Shown one piece after another: positions 32,331 through 40,920 of a DNA stretch of 46,355 bases (its first letter is position 1; each line of letters opens with the position of its first letter). The position numbers were made by a program, and so were the translations under genes. The DNA comes from an uncultured Pelagibacteraceae bacterium. Lineage in GTDB: Bacteria; Pseudomonadota; Alphaproteobacteria; Pelagibacterales; Pelagibacteraceae. Below the pieces are notes generated by a model, which ran no database searches, was not told where the DNA came from, and saw nothing but the letters and a program-made list of their open reading frames with translations. The stretch covers positions 1 to 46,355 of the forward strand of contig CACNYF010000005.1 in the NCBI GenBank assembly GCA_902624535.1, written 5' to 3'.

Positions 32331-32825
32331 ATGAAATACAAAAAAAAATCACATAAAGTATCAATTGTAATGGGCAGTCAGTCTGATTACAGAACAATGA
32401 AGAATTGTGAAAAAGTTCTTAAGATTTTAAAAGTTAATTATGAGACAAAAATCGTATCTGCACACAGAACGCCTGATAGACTTTATACTTATGCAAAGAA
32501 AGCAGAAAATAACAATATTTCTATTATTATTGCTGGTGCTGGGGGATCGGCACATTTGCCTGGTATGATTGCTGCAATAACTAGAATTCCAGTCATAGGC
32601 GTTCCTATTGAAAGTAAAAAGTTAAAAGGTTTAGATAGCCTATTATCAATTGCCCAAATGCCAAAAGGAATTCCTGTTGGTACTGTTGCTATTGGAGAAG
32701 ATGGTGCAATCAATGCTGGTTTATATGCTGCTTCAATTATAGCTACGTATGATAACAATATAAAAAAAACACTATTAAATTGGCGAAAAAAACAAACATC
32801 AAAAGTAAAAAAAAAACCAAAGTAA
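32331..32825 (+). CDS. purE: N5-carboxyaminoimidazole ribonucleotide mutase
   Basis: A 164-residue class I PurE. The signatures are IVMGSQSDYRTM (residues 12-23), VSAHRTPDRLY (with the catalytic-site His), IIAGAGGSAHLPGMIAA and LLSIAQMPKGIPVGTVAI. It converts N5-CAIR to CAIR in purine synthesis. A lysine-rich tail (KKKQTSKVKKKPK-like) follows the core. purK begins 3 bp downstream, the usual partner and order. Confidence 0.96.
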   Translation: MKYKKKSHKVSIVMGSQSDYRTMKNCEKVLKILKVNYETKIVSAHRTPDRLYTYAKKAENNNISIIIAGAGGSAHLPGMIAAITRIPVIGVPIESKKLKGLDSLLSIAQMPKGIPVGTVAIGEDGAINAGLYAASIIATYDNNIKKTLLNWRKKQTSKVKKKPK

Positions 32826-32828
32826 TTA

Positions 32829-33872
32829 ATGTCTAAACCTGATCTAGGAATAATAGGAGGTGGACAATTAGGAAGTCTATTAGCATCTGCAGCAAAAAAA
32901 CTAAATATTAAAACGGTTATTTTATCGGACGATAAAGATGCACCTGCAATCAATTTTGCTGATGAATTTATTTATGGAGATTACAAAGACATAAATATTA
33001 TCAATAACTTTTTAGAAAAAGTTGATCTTGTTACTTATGAGTTTGAAAATATCCCATATGATATATTAAAAAAAATCAATGAAACCAAATCTGTATTACC
33101 AAGCCCCGGAATAAATAAATTAATTCAAAATAGAATGACTGAAAAGGAGTTTTTAAATAAAAACAATATTACTACAACACAATTTGTAAGTATAAACGAT
33201 TTAGATGATATAAAAATAAACGATAGATTATTACCTGGTTTATTGAAAACTTGTACACTTGGTTATGATGGAAAAGGTCAATATAAAATAGATAATGCAA
33301 ATGATTTAAATGAAGATTTTGATTTTTCAAAAGGCTACATCTTAGAAAAGATAGTAAATTTAAAAAAAGAAATTTCAGTAGTGGTTACAAGATTTGGTCA
33401 CCAAAAATATGAAATTTACGATCCAATTGAAAATTATCATGAAGACCAGATTTTAAAACACTCTAAAATTCCCGCAGATATAAGTGATGAAATTAAAAAT
33501 AAGGCATTGGACTGGGCAAAAACAGTAGCAGAAGAGCTTGATTATATTGGTACCATGTGTGTTGAATTCTTTATAGATAAAAATAATAATTTATATGCTA
33601 ATGAAGTTGCACCACGAGTACATAATTCTGGACACCTAACTATAAATTCACACAACATTAGCCAATTTGAAAACCACATCAGAGCTGTATGTGGACTTGA
33701 AAAATTAGAAACAAAAAAAATTTATAATGCAAAAATGCTTAATTTAATTGGTGAGGATATATTGGAATATAAAAATAAAACATTTAAAGAAAATGAATTT
33801 TTTTATGATTATTTAAAAAAAGAAGTTAAAGCTAAAAGAAAAATGGGACATTTAACAACTATTGAGAAATAG
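32829..33872 (+). CDS. purK: N5-carboxyaminoimidazole ribonucleotide synthase
   Basis: A 347-residue ATP-grasp enzyme that carboxylates AIR to N5-CAIR using ATP and bicarbonate. It begins with the preATP-grasp motif LGIIGGGQLGSLLASAAKKL, has TCTLGYDGKGQY (glycine-rich ATP loop) near residue 140, ILEKIVNLKKEISV, and the ADP-binding end NEVAPRVHNSGHLTIN. Full length for the family. It ends 2 bp from the convergent yedK gene. Confidence 0.95.
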   Translation: MSKPDLGIIGGGQLGSLLASAAKKLNIKTVILSDDKDAPAINFADEFIYGDYKDINIINNFLEKVDLVTYEFENIPYDILKKINETKSVLPSPGINKLIQNRMTEKEFLNKNNITTTQFVSINDLDDIKINDRLLPGLLKTCTLGYDGKGQYKIDNANDLNEDFDFSKGYILEKIVNLKKEISVVVTRFGHQKYEIYDPIENYHEDQILKHSKIPADISDEIKNKALDWAKTVAEELDYIGTMCVEFFIDKNNNLYANEVAPRVHNSGHLTINSHNISQFENHIRAVCGLEKLETKKIYNAKMLNLIGEDILEYKNKTFKENEFFYDYLKKEVKAKRKMGHLTTIEK

Positions 33873-33874
33873 TT

Positions 33875-34498
33875 TTAAGAAATTGTTTGTATCAAAGAAA
33901 TATTATTGTTTGTAGGCTTATTAACCTCCTTTGAAATTTCATGAAAGTTTAATTTTGTTTTTTTACACTCTTTAAGAAAACTTGATCCTGTTAATTCAAG
34001 ATTTAAATATCTATTAACATCATTTTCATTAATTATAACAGGCTGTCTATGGTGTATTTCTTTAATATTTTCATCTGCATCCTCGGTTATTAAACAAAAT
34101 TGATCATTGTCATAAATAGCCGCTAAATACATAAGCTTTTTATCCTCCCTTAAAAAATAATAAGGTGTCTTATTTTCTTTTTCTCTTTTCCATTCATAAA
34201 AACCATCTGCTACAGCTACACATCTATGTAATCGAATTAATTTCTTGAAAGACACTTTTTCATCAATAGTTTCTAGTCTTGCATTTATTAAAGGTTTAAA
34301 ATCTTTTTGCTTAGCCCAGCTAGGTACTACTCCCCACTTTAAATTTTCTAGAGTATTTCCATTATTATATTTTTTAATCACAGGTAATTTTTGAAAAGGG
34401 TGTGCATTATAATTTTCATTATCTTCAACTTGTATAGCTGACTTAACAAGTTTTTTTGTTTTTGTAACAGGACTGGTTATTACGTATCTTCCACACAT
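33875..34498 (-). CDS. yedK: SOS-response-associated peptidase / HMCES-type abasic-site protein
   Basis: A 207-residue SRAP protein. The catalytic Cys2 follows the initiator Met (MCGRYVIT), so the protein is presumably processed to expose it. Other family residues are present: LINARLETI, RCVAVADGFYEWK (Glu) and IHHRQPVII (His). It crosslinks through Cys2 to abasic sites in single-stranded DNA. It is flanked by convergent purK (2 bp) and a divergent GNAT gene (36 bp); I see no LexA-type box in that gap. Confidence 0.93.
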   Translation of the reverse strand: MCGRYVITSPVTKTKKLVKSAIQVEDNENYNAHPFQKLPVIKKYNNGNTLENLKWGVVPSWAKQKDFKPLINARLETIDEKVSFKKLIRLHRCVAVADGFYEWKREKENKTPYYFLREDKKLMYLAAIYDNDQFCLITEDADENIKEIHHRQPVIINENDVNRYLNLELTGSSFLKECKKTKLNFHEISKEVNKPTNNNISLIQTIS

Positions 34499-34534
34499 AT
34501 TTAATTTTCTTGGTTTAATCTAAATTTAGATTAT

Positions 34535-35005
34535 ATGTTTTTCAAAACTATGAAATCAATAGAAAATAATTTTGATGATCCGCAAGTAAATGAGTTGCTA
34601 ACTAAGCATTTTATTGAATTGAGATCAGTTTCTCCTGAGGGGAGTTCGCATGTATTAGATATACCTGGATTAAAGGATCCAAGTATAAAATTCTGGAGTT
34701 TATGGGAAAATAATGAATTAATTGGTTGTGGAGCTCTAAAATTATTTGATGAAACACATGGAGAATTTAAATCTATAAGAGTTTCAGATAAATTTAGAAA
34801 TAAAAAATATGGTGGAAAAATAATTTCACATCTTATTGAAAAATCTAAACAAATAGGAATTACTAAATTAAGTGTCGAAACTGGTGCTGGTAATTTTTTT
34901 GCACCTGCTAGAAAACTTTTTAAAAGTTTTGGCTTTAAAGAGTGTGGGCCTTTTGCGCACTATAAAGACGATCCTAATTCATGCTATTATTCAGTAGACA
35001 TTTGA
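34535..35005 (+). CDS. GNAT-family N-acetyltransferase
   Basis: A 156-residue GNAT. Strand LIGCGALKLF is followed by FKSIRVSDKFRNKKYGGKIISHLIE, with acetyl-CoA motif A in RNKKYGGK, then ITKLSVETGAGNFFAPARKLFKSFGF, the motif B region. The combination resembles YsnE/PanZ-type small-molecule acetyltransferases. The acceptor is unknown. An in-frame Met at residue 6 is an alternative start. It is followed after 10 bp by an unknown gene with a TTG start. Confidence 0.88.
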   Translation: MFFKTMKSIENNFDDPQVNELLTKHFIELRSVSPEGSSHVLDIPGLKDPSIKFWSLWENNELIGCGALKLFDETHGEFKSIRVSDKFRNKKYGGKIISHLIEKSKQIGITKLSVETGAGNFFAPARKLFKSFGFKECGPFAHYKDDPNSCYYSVDI

Positions 35006-35015
35006 GGAGTTTAGT

Positions 35016-35456
35016 TTGGAAACCGATAAATCAAGACCATTTGTATTATATGTTGCTGAAATCATTTATCGAAAGATATATGAAATCAAGATTAAAAATC
35101 CAAATTTAACTAATATTCAAGCTTTTGAAATATTTATTGCATCAGATGATTATAATGACATTAGCTCAGGGAATTTTCATGATAAATGGTTTAAAGAACT
35201 TGAGAATAATGACTACGTAGATAAATCTACAAAAAAAAAGATTAATCAGGAAACTATAAGACTTTTACAAATACAAAAAGATACTATGATTAAACAATTA
35301 ATGAAAATCCCAAAATTATATTATGCGAAAAGTCACTTTCCTTTGGAATTATCTCAAAGAGCATTTGATCATTTGTGGAGAGTTTGTGAAAGTTATGAAC
35401 TTTGGTGTAAAGAAACTAAACAAAATGGATTAATATTATTAAATTTAACAGAATAA
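35016..35456 (+). CDS. Helical protein of unknown function, TTG start
   Basis: A 146-residue soluble protein, probably all-helical, without recognisable motifs; it contains SHFPLELSQRAFDHLWRVCESYELWC near the end. The start is TTG, supported by a good Shine-Dalgarno (GAGGAG, 6-7 nt upstream), notable because most genes here lack one. It lies 10 bp after the GNAT gene and 3 bp before the transporter gene, so it is part of that operon. I do not recognise the family. Confidence 0.7.
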   Translation: METDKSRPFVLYVAEIIYRKIYEIKIKNPNLTNIQAFEIFIASDDYNDISSGNFHDKWFKELENNDYVDKSTKKKINQETIRLLQIQKDTMIKQLMKIPKLYYAKSHFPLELSQRAFDHLWRVCESYELWCKETKQNGLILLNLTE

Positions 35457-35459
35457 TTT

Positions 35460-37076
35460 ATGAGTAATAAAATTTTGAGATTTATAGACAGCACCTTAAT
35501 AGATTTAGGAAGACAGTTTAAGTGGACCTATCTACCACCGTTGATGATTTATCTTGCCGCTGGTATTTCGGGTCTAACAGGTATCGTTGGTACTTTTTTT
35601 GTTAAAGACTATTTAAACTTATCTGCTGCTTTTCTTGCAGGACTAGGTTTTTGGGCTGGAATTCCGTGGGCGTTGAAAATGCCTTTAGGTCACTTAGTTG
35701 ATCTTATCTGGAATAAAAAAAATTATATGGTTTTTGTAGGTGCATCCTTAATCTCGTTAAGTTTAATTATAATGTATGGTTTGATAATTCATACTGAATG
35801 GATGTCATCAATTCTCTCAGTTGAAACATGGTTTGTGATAAGTGTTTTACTTGCTCCGATTGGTTATGTTGTTCAAGATGTTGTGGCAGATGCAATGACA
35901 GTAGAAGCTGTTCCTTTAGTTGATGACAGTGGAAATAAATTTTCAAGAGATGAAATCAAACTTATGCATACAACAATGCAAACTTTAGGAAGATTTGCAA
36001 TAATTGGTGGAACTGTTTTAGTTGCTTTAGCTAACGTTATACTCTTTAAAGGTGTAGATGAACTTGAACAAGCAGATAAAATAAGTTTATACGGTTCAAT
36101 TTATATATATGCTTTAATTATACCTATTGTATCTGTGCTAGGAATATTTCTTGCCACATATTTAAAAAATCAAAAGAAAAGAAAACTTATTGAACAAGGT
36201 TTAGAAGGTGATCAAGATTATGCTCCTTCAGAAAAAACTGAAGTAAACTGGTGGATATTAGGTGGAAGCTTGGTTTTTGTTATCTTCACTTTAGGTATTG
36301 GTTCATTCAAAGTGCCTTTTGCTCAAGAAATTGTTTTTGTAGGTTCAATGGCAATTATTCTATTTTTAATGAATAAATTAGTTAAAGAACTTCCTCAAGA
36401 TTTAAGACTTACTGTTGTAGGAACTGCAATAATAATTTTTATTTTTAGAGCAATGCCAGGACCTGGTCCAGGTTTATCTTGGTTTGAAATTGATGTACTT
36501 GAATTCAATGAACAATTTTTTTCAGTGTTATCACTTATTGCTTCAGTTTTAACCCTTGTAGGGATTATCTTATTAAGACCATTTATGGCAAACAACTCCA
36601 TAGCTAGAATAATAGTGATTTTATCTGTTGCAGGCGCAATTTTATTTTTACCAAGTGTTGGTATGTATTATGGATTTCACAATTGGACATCATCTATTAC
36701 TAATGGAGTTGTTGATGCCAAGTTTATTGCAATATTAAATACTGCACTTGAGTCACCTTTGGGACAAGTCTCAATGATACCTTTGCTTGCATGGATTGCT
36801 AAAAATGCACCTTCGCACTTAAAAGCAACTTTCTTTGCAGTATTCGCATCTTTTACAAATCTTGCTTTATCAGCAAGTGCTTTGGGGACTAAGTATTTAA
36901 ATGAAATTTATGTTATTACTAGAGAGGTAAAAGATAAGGTAACAAACGCTATTCTTACCACTGCCGATTATTCAGATCTAGGTATTTTGTTGATAACAGT
37001 AACACTAATAACTTTAATAATTCCAATTGTGTTTGTGGTTATTATTCAAAAAACTAAATTTAAAACTTCAGAATAA
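35460..37076 (+). CDS. Folate/biopterin transporter (FBT/BT1-like MFS) family protein
   Basis: A 538-residue membrane protein with about 12-14 helices. YLPPLMIYLAAGISGLTGIVGTF and GIPWALKMPLGHLVDLIW near the N terminus and APIGYVVQDVVADAMTVEAVP near residue 140 resemble FBT/BT1 transporters, whose QDVxxDALVVE motif is characteristic. Larger central loops separate the two halves. Substrates of characterised members are folates and pterins, but some transport other molecules. It is convergent with the THF-dependent sarcosine oxidase operon (3 bp apart), which makes folate uptake attractive but unproven. Confidence 0.7.
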   Translation: MSNKILRFIDSTLIDLGRQFKWTYLPPLMIYLAAGISGLTGIVGTFFVKDYLNLSAAFLAGLGFWAGIPWALKMPLGHLVDLIWNKKNYMVFVGASLISLSLIIMYGLIIHTEWMSSILSVETWFVISVLLAPIGYVVQDVVADAMTVEAVPLVDDSGNKFSRDEIKLMHTTMQTLGRFAIIGGTVLVALANVILFKGVDELEQADKISLYGSIYIYALIIPIVSVLGIFLATYLKNQKKRKLIEQGLEGDQDYAPSEKTEVNWWILGGSLVFVIFTLGIGSFKVPFAQEIVFVGSMAIILFLMNKLVKELPQDLRLTVVGTAIIIFIFRAMPGPGPGLSWFEIDVLEFNEQFFSVLSLIASVLTLVGIILLRPFMANNSIARIIVILSVAGAILFLPSVGMYYGFHNWTSSITNGVVDAKFIAILNTALESPLGQVSMIPLLAWIAKNAPSHLKATFFAVFASFTNLALSASALGTKYLNEIYVITREVKDKVTNAILTTADYSDLGILLITVTLITLIIPIVFVVIIQKTKFKTSE

Positions 37077-37079
37077 TTT

Positions 37080-37658
37080 TTATTCAGCTTTATAGCCAAA
37101 TTCTAAACAAGCATCAGTTATTGAATGATAAAGAGATTCACCAAAACTTCTTAAAGCAAATATTCTTACTTTTTTTGGATTTGAACTAATAAAATCAATA
37201 GTTATTGTTATTGCATGAAAAGCAGAATTAGAACATTTTCCTTCATCAAGGCCATCTAAATTTAACGGACAACCTTTTTTCAATACTTCATCTACCAAAG
37301 AACCTTCTAATTCAAGTATTGTTCTTGAATGAGACAGATCGGTTAATGCAAAATCATCATGACTTAGGTTTTCTAAAATAGATTTTTCTATTTCTTTATT
37401 CGTTGAAACGACTAACCAATTATCAGGTCCCATCCATAAAATTCTTGTATTAGGATTTGAAGATACCAAAAGAGTCTGAGGTAAATTTAAATTATCTATT
37501 TTTAATTTATCAATACTAATTGAAGATTTTTTATATTTAACAATTTGATAAATCAAAATATCTTTAATTTCCCTAATATTTATTAGTTCATCTTTGCTAT
37601 CGTGATTGCCAAACAATCCATGTTTATGAATATTTTCTAGTGCAGAAACATTTTTCAT
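37080..37658 (-). CDS. soxG: Sarcosine oxidase gamma subunit
   Basis: A 192-residue SoxG, last gene of soxBDAG. The central part ILWMGPDNWLVVS and ALTDLSHSRTILELEG follows the family pattern (the GxDxW and DLSxxRxxxxxxG motifs), and the C-terminal half has NSAFHAITITIDF and ALRSFGESLYHSITDACLEFG. The subunit has a GcvT/YgfZ-like fold and helps form the heterotetramer. It overlaps soxA by 4 bp (ATGA). Confidence 0.88.
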   Translation of the reverse strand: MKNVSALENIHKHGLFGNHDSKDELINIREIKDILIYQIVKYKKSSISIDKLKIDNLNLPQTLLVSSNPNTRILWMGPDNWLVVSTNKEIEKSILENLSHDDFALTDLSHSRTILELEGSLVDEVLKKGCPLNLDGLDEGKCSNSAFHAITITIDFISSNPKKVRIFALRSFGESLYHSITDACLEFGYKAE

Positions 37659-40651
37659 GATCTAACTCTTTTTCCGTCTGGGTCAACATAATGAGAAGAT
37701 ATAACTTCTACTTCAATTGATTTATTTTTTAATGGTGATACCGCAAAAAACTTTTTACCTATCATATTTTTTCCATCTTTCATAATTGCTAGAGAAAATG
37801 GATTATTATTTTCTACACTCCAACAAGAAGAAGAAACGTGACCAAGTTTAGGATTAGGTAATTTTGCATTCTGGTCTTGGACGATATGAGATCCTTCAGG
37901 AATACTAGACTTTCTATCAATTGGAATAAGTCCAACAATTTTTTGTCTGCTCTCAACATTAAATGCTTCTCTTACTAAAGAATTTTTGCCAATAAAATCT
38001 TTTTTCTTTGAAACTAATCCATTTAATGAAACATCTGATGGGATTGTTCGGCCATCTAATTCTGGTCCTGCAACGTGTCCCATTTCAATTCTTAATGTTG
38101 ATAAAGCTTCAGTTCCGTAAGGCTGATTTCCAAATTCTTTTCCTACTTCCATCATTTTCTCCCACATGAACATGCCATTATCTGATTTGACATTTATCTC
38201 ATATGCAAGCTCACCAGAAAATGAAATTCTGAAAATTCTTGATGGAACACCAAAAAATTCTGCTTCTTTATAGCCCATAAAAGGTAAAGCATCATTTGAT
38301 ACGTCTAGGTCTGGATATAATTTTGATAACATGTCTCTAGATTTAGGTCCAGCAATTGCAGCTCCTGCCCATTGCTCAGTTGTAGAGACAACATTTACAT
38401 TTAATTCTGGCCAAACAATTTGAAGATAATACTCTAAGTGAGATAAAACATTTGCAGCTTGTGCTGTTGTAGTAGTCATATGATAATGATTTTCTGAAAT
38501 TCTTGTTGTTGTTCCATCGTCCATGACAATTCCATCTTCTCTAAGCATTAATCCATATCTTGCTTTTCCAACAGGTAATTTCATCCAAGCATTTGTATAA
38601 ACTCTATTTAAAAATTCTGCTGCGTCTGGACCTTTGATATCAATTTTTCCTAATGTTGTTACATCGCAGATACCAACGTTCTCTCTAACATTTTTTGCCT
38701 CTCTTTTTGAAGCTTCAAATAAAGTTTCATTTCCTTGTTTGTAATATCGAGGTCTTTTCCAGGCACCTGCATCGACAAAAACAGCATTATTTTTCTCATG
38801 CCATTCATGCATTGGAGTTTTTCTAGTCGGCATATATTCCATACCTACTTCACGACCTACTATTGTTCCGATTGTAATTGGTGTGAAAGGCGGTCTAAAT
38901 GTTGTGTGTCCTACTTCAGGAACTATTTTATTTTCTATATTAGATACCAACTGAAGACCATTTAAATTACTTGTACGTCCTTGATCTGTTGCCATTCCAA
39001 GAGTTGTATATCTTTTGACATGCTCTATTGATCTGTAACCTTCTCTTAGTGCGATTTCTATATCAGAGACAGATACATCATTTTGAAAGTCAACAAATCT
39101 TTTTGGATTTTCATTTTTAGGTAACGGCATACACCAAAATTTATCATGAGTTCCATATTTTTTTTCATTCACATTTGGAATTGCGATTTCTGTTTTAGTA
39201 TCTGTAATTTTTGCTGAAAGATTTGAACCATTTTCAAATCCATTTTTTAAACTTTCTTCTAAAGTAAAAGATCCATTTGCTGCACCGACTGAAGTCTCAT
39301 GTTGTTTTTTCTTATCAGGAATAAATGCATCAATTTTATCTTCATACTTAAGTTTATTTCCTGATTGTGATGCTAAATGTACTGATGGTGTCCAAAATCC
39401 AGAGACACAAATACAATCACATTCTATGGTTTCTATTTTCTCAAAAGAATTTTTATCTTTATTAAGTTTACCAATTTTTGCAGATTTAACTTTTTTGTAT
39501 CCATTTGCTACGATAACACCATGAGAAAATCTTATATCAATTCCTTTTGATTTAGCTTCATCGATTAATTCTGACGAATGTTCTTCTCTAGTATCTAATA
39601 TAATTGGTTCAACATTATTTTTTTTGAACTCTAAAGCTGTTTCATATGCACTATCGTTATTAGTAAATACTAAAGGTTTCTTTCCAACCAATACTCCGTA
39701 GACTTTCATATATTCTTTTGCAGCTGCTGATAAAAAAATTCCTGGAGTATCATTGTTTCCAAATACAATTGGTCTTTCAATTGAACCAGTTGATAAAATT
39801 GTTTCTTTGGCTCTAATATACCAAAGTCTTTGTCTTGGAGTGAATTTTGATTTTTTCTCTAGATGATCACTAACTCTCTCAAACATAACCAGCATATTAT
39901 GATCATAGTAACCAAAAACTTGAGATCTATTTTTTACAGTTACATTAGGCATGGATTTTAATTCACTAATTATTTTTTCTGCCCAATCTTTTCCTGATAA
40001 ATTATCGATGCTTACATCGTCGGTTAAAAGTGTTCCTCCAAATCTTGGTTTATCCTCAGCTAAAATTACTTTTGCTCCATTTTTTGCAGCAGCATAAGCG
40101 CTTGCTAATCCAGATGGTCCAGATCCAGTAACTAATAGATCACAATACTCAAATTTATGTTCGTATCTTTCTTTATCTTTTTCTATTGAAGCAACCCCTA
40201 AACCTGCAGCTTTTCTAATGAAAGGTTCGTAAATTTTATACCAGAAGCTTTTAGGCCACATAAATGTTTTGTAATAAAACCCTGCAGGGAAAAACATTTT
40301 TAAAAAATTATTTATTGCGCCAATATCAAAATTTACTGATGGCCAACAGTTTTGGCTCGTTGCAGACAAACCTTCAACGAGTTCCATTTCTGTTGCATTA
40401 ACATTTGGCTCTGAATGACCATTGAATTCTACTTGAAGCTTTGCGTTTGGCTCCTCTACTCCTGCACCAAAAAAACCTCTCGGTCTATGATATTTAAAAC
40501 TTCTACCGACTAAGTGTATTCCATTTGCTATTAAAGCAGATGCAATTGTATCACCTTCATATCCAAATAATTTTTTACCATTAAAAGTAAAAGATATTTT
40601 TTTGTTTCGATTAATTAATCCCTCTTTATTTAATCTAAATGGTTGGCTCAT
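37655..40651 (-). CDS. soxA: Sarcosine oxidase alpha subunit
   Basis: A 998-residue SoxA. The N-terminal ferredoxin-like domain (about 15-100) has SFKYHRPRGFFGAGVEEPNA but no cluster cysteines, as usual for SoxA. A FAD/NAD domain follows (LLVTGSGPSGLASAYAAAKNGAKV near 172, FGGTLL), and the C-terminal third is a GcvT-type THF domain (ENVGICDVTTLGKIDIKGPDA near 665, FSGELAYEINVK). The tetramer oxidises sarcosine to glycine, giving H2O2 and 5,10-methylene-THF. Expected length for the family. Overlaps soxD and soxG by 4 bp each. Confidence 0.95.
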   Translation of the reverse strand: MSQPFRLNKEGLINRNKKISFTFNGKKLFGYEGDTIASALIANGIHLVGRSFKYHRPRGFFGAGVEEPNAKLQVEFNGHSEPNVNATEMELVEGLSATSQNCWPSVNFDIGAINNFLKMFFPAGFYYKTFMWPKSFWYKIYEPFIRKAAGLGVASIEKDKERYEHKFEYCDLLVTGSGPSGLASAYAAAKNGAKVILAEDKPRFGGTLLTDDVSIDNLSGKDWAEKIISELKSMPNVTVKNRSQVFGYYDHNMLVMFERVSDHLEKKSKFTPRQRLWYIRAKETILSTGSIERPIVFGNNDTPGIFLSAAAKEYMKVYGVLVGKKPLVFTNNDSAYETALEFKKNNVEPIILDTREEHSSELIDEAKSKGIDIRFSHGVIVANGYKKVKSAKIGKLNKDKNSFEKIETIECDCICVSGFWTPSVHLASQSGNKLKYEDKIDAFIPDKKKQHETSVGAANGSFTLEESLKNGFENGSNLSAKITDTKTEIAIPNVNEKKYGTHDKFWCMPLPKNENPKRFVDFQNDVSVSDIEIALREGYRSIEHVKRYTTLGMATDQGRTSNLNGLQLVSNIENKIVPEVGHTTFRPPFTPITIGTIVGREVGMEYMPTRKTPMHEWHEKNNAVFVDAGAWKRPRYYKQGNETLFEASKREAKNVRENVGICDVTTLGKIDIKGPDAAEFLNRVYTNAWMKLPVGKARYGLMLREDGIVMDDGTTTRISENHYHMTTTTAQAANVLSHLEYYLQIVWPELNVNVVSTTEQWAGAAIAGPKSRDMLSKLYPDLDVSNDALPFMGYKEAEFFGVPSRIFRISFSGELAYEINVKSDNGMFMWEKMMEVGKEFGNQPYGTEALSTLRIEMGHVAGPELDGRTIPSDVSLNGLVSKKKDFIGKNSLVREAFNVESRQKIVGLIPIDRKSSIPEGSHIVQDQNAKLPNPKLGHVSSSCWSVENNNPFSLAIMKDGKNMIGKKFFAVSPLKNKSIEVEVISSHYVDPDGKRVRS

Positions 40652-40917
40652 CTTATTTCTTCTGTAACTTTTGCTGTTTGGAAAATTTCATGTGTAGCGG
40701 TGTCTCTTTGCACCTTAATCCATTGTCTACATCCAGCTATGTGTTGCCACAACTCTATATGTTTCCCTCTTGGACTTTTTCTCATATAAACAAAATTATC
40801 CCAATCTTCGCTTGATACTTCTTCATTTATATTAGGTCTTTTTACAGTTGCATCACCACCATACGAAAATTCTTTTTGTGCTCTTAAACCGCAATAAGGA
40901 CATTTGATGTATAACAT
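40648..40917 (-). CDS. soxD: Sarcosine oxidase delta subunit
   Basis: An 89-residue SoxD. It has the zinc site IKCPYCGLRAQKEFSYGGDA (Cys6, Cys9) plus WQHIAGCRQW (His and Cys near residue 60), and the typical end DTATHEIF. It binds zinc and stabilises the heterotetramer. It sits between soxB (3-bp gap) and soxA (4-bp overlap), the canonical order. Confidence 0.95.
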   Translation of the reverse strand: MLYIKCPYCGLRAQKEFSYGGDATVKRPNINEEVSSEDWDNFVYMRKSPRGKHIELWQHIAGCRQWIKVQRDTATHEIFQTAKVTEEIR

Positions 40918-40920
40918 TTT

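Noticed and set aside
32489..32953. 154-codon minus-strand ORF over purE/purK
   Set aside because: Mirror frame of two well-supported genes.
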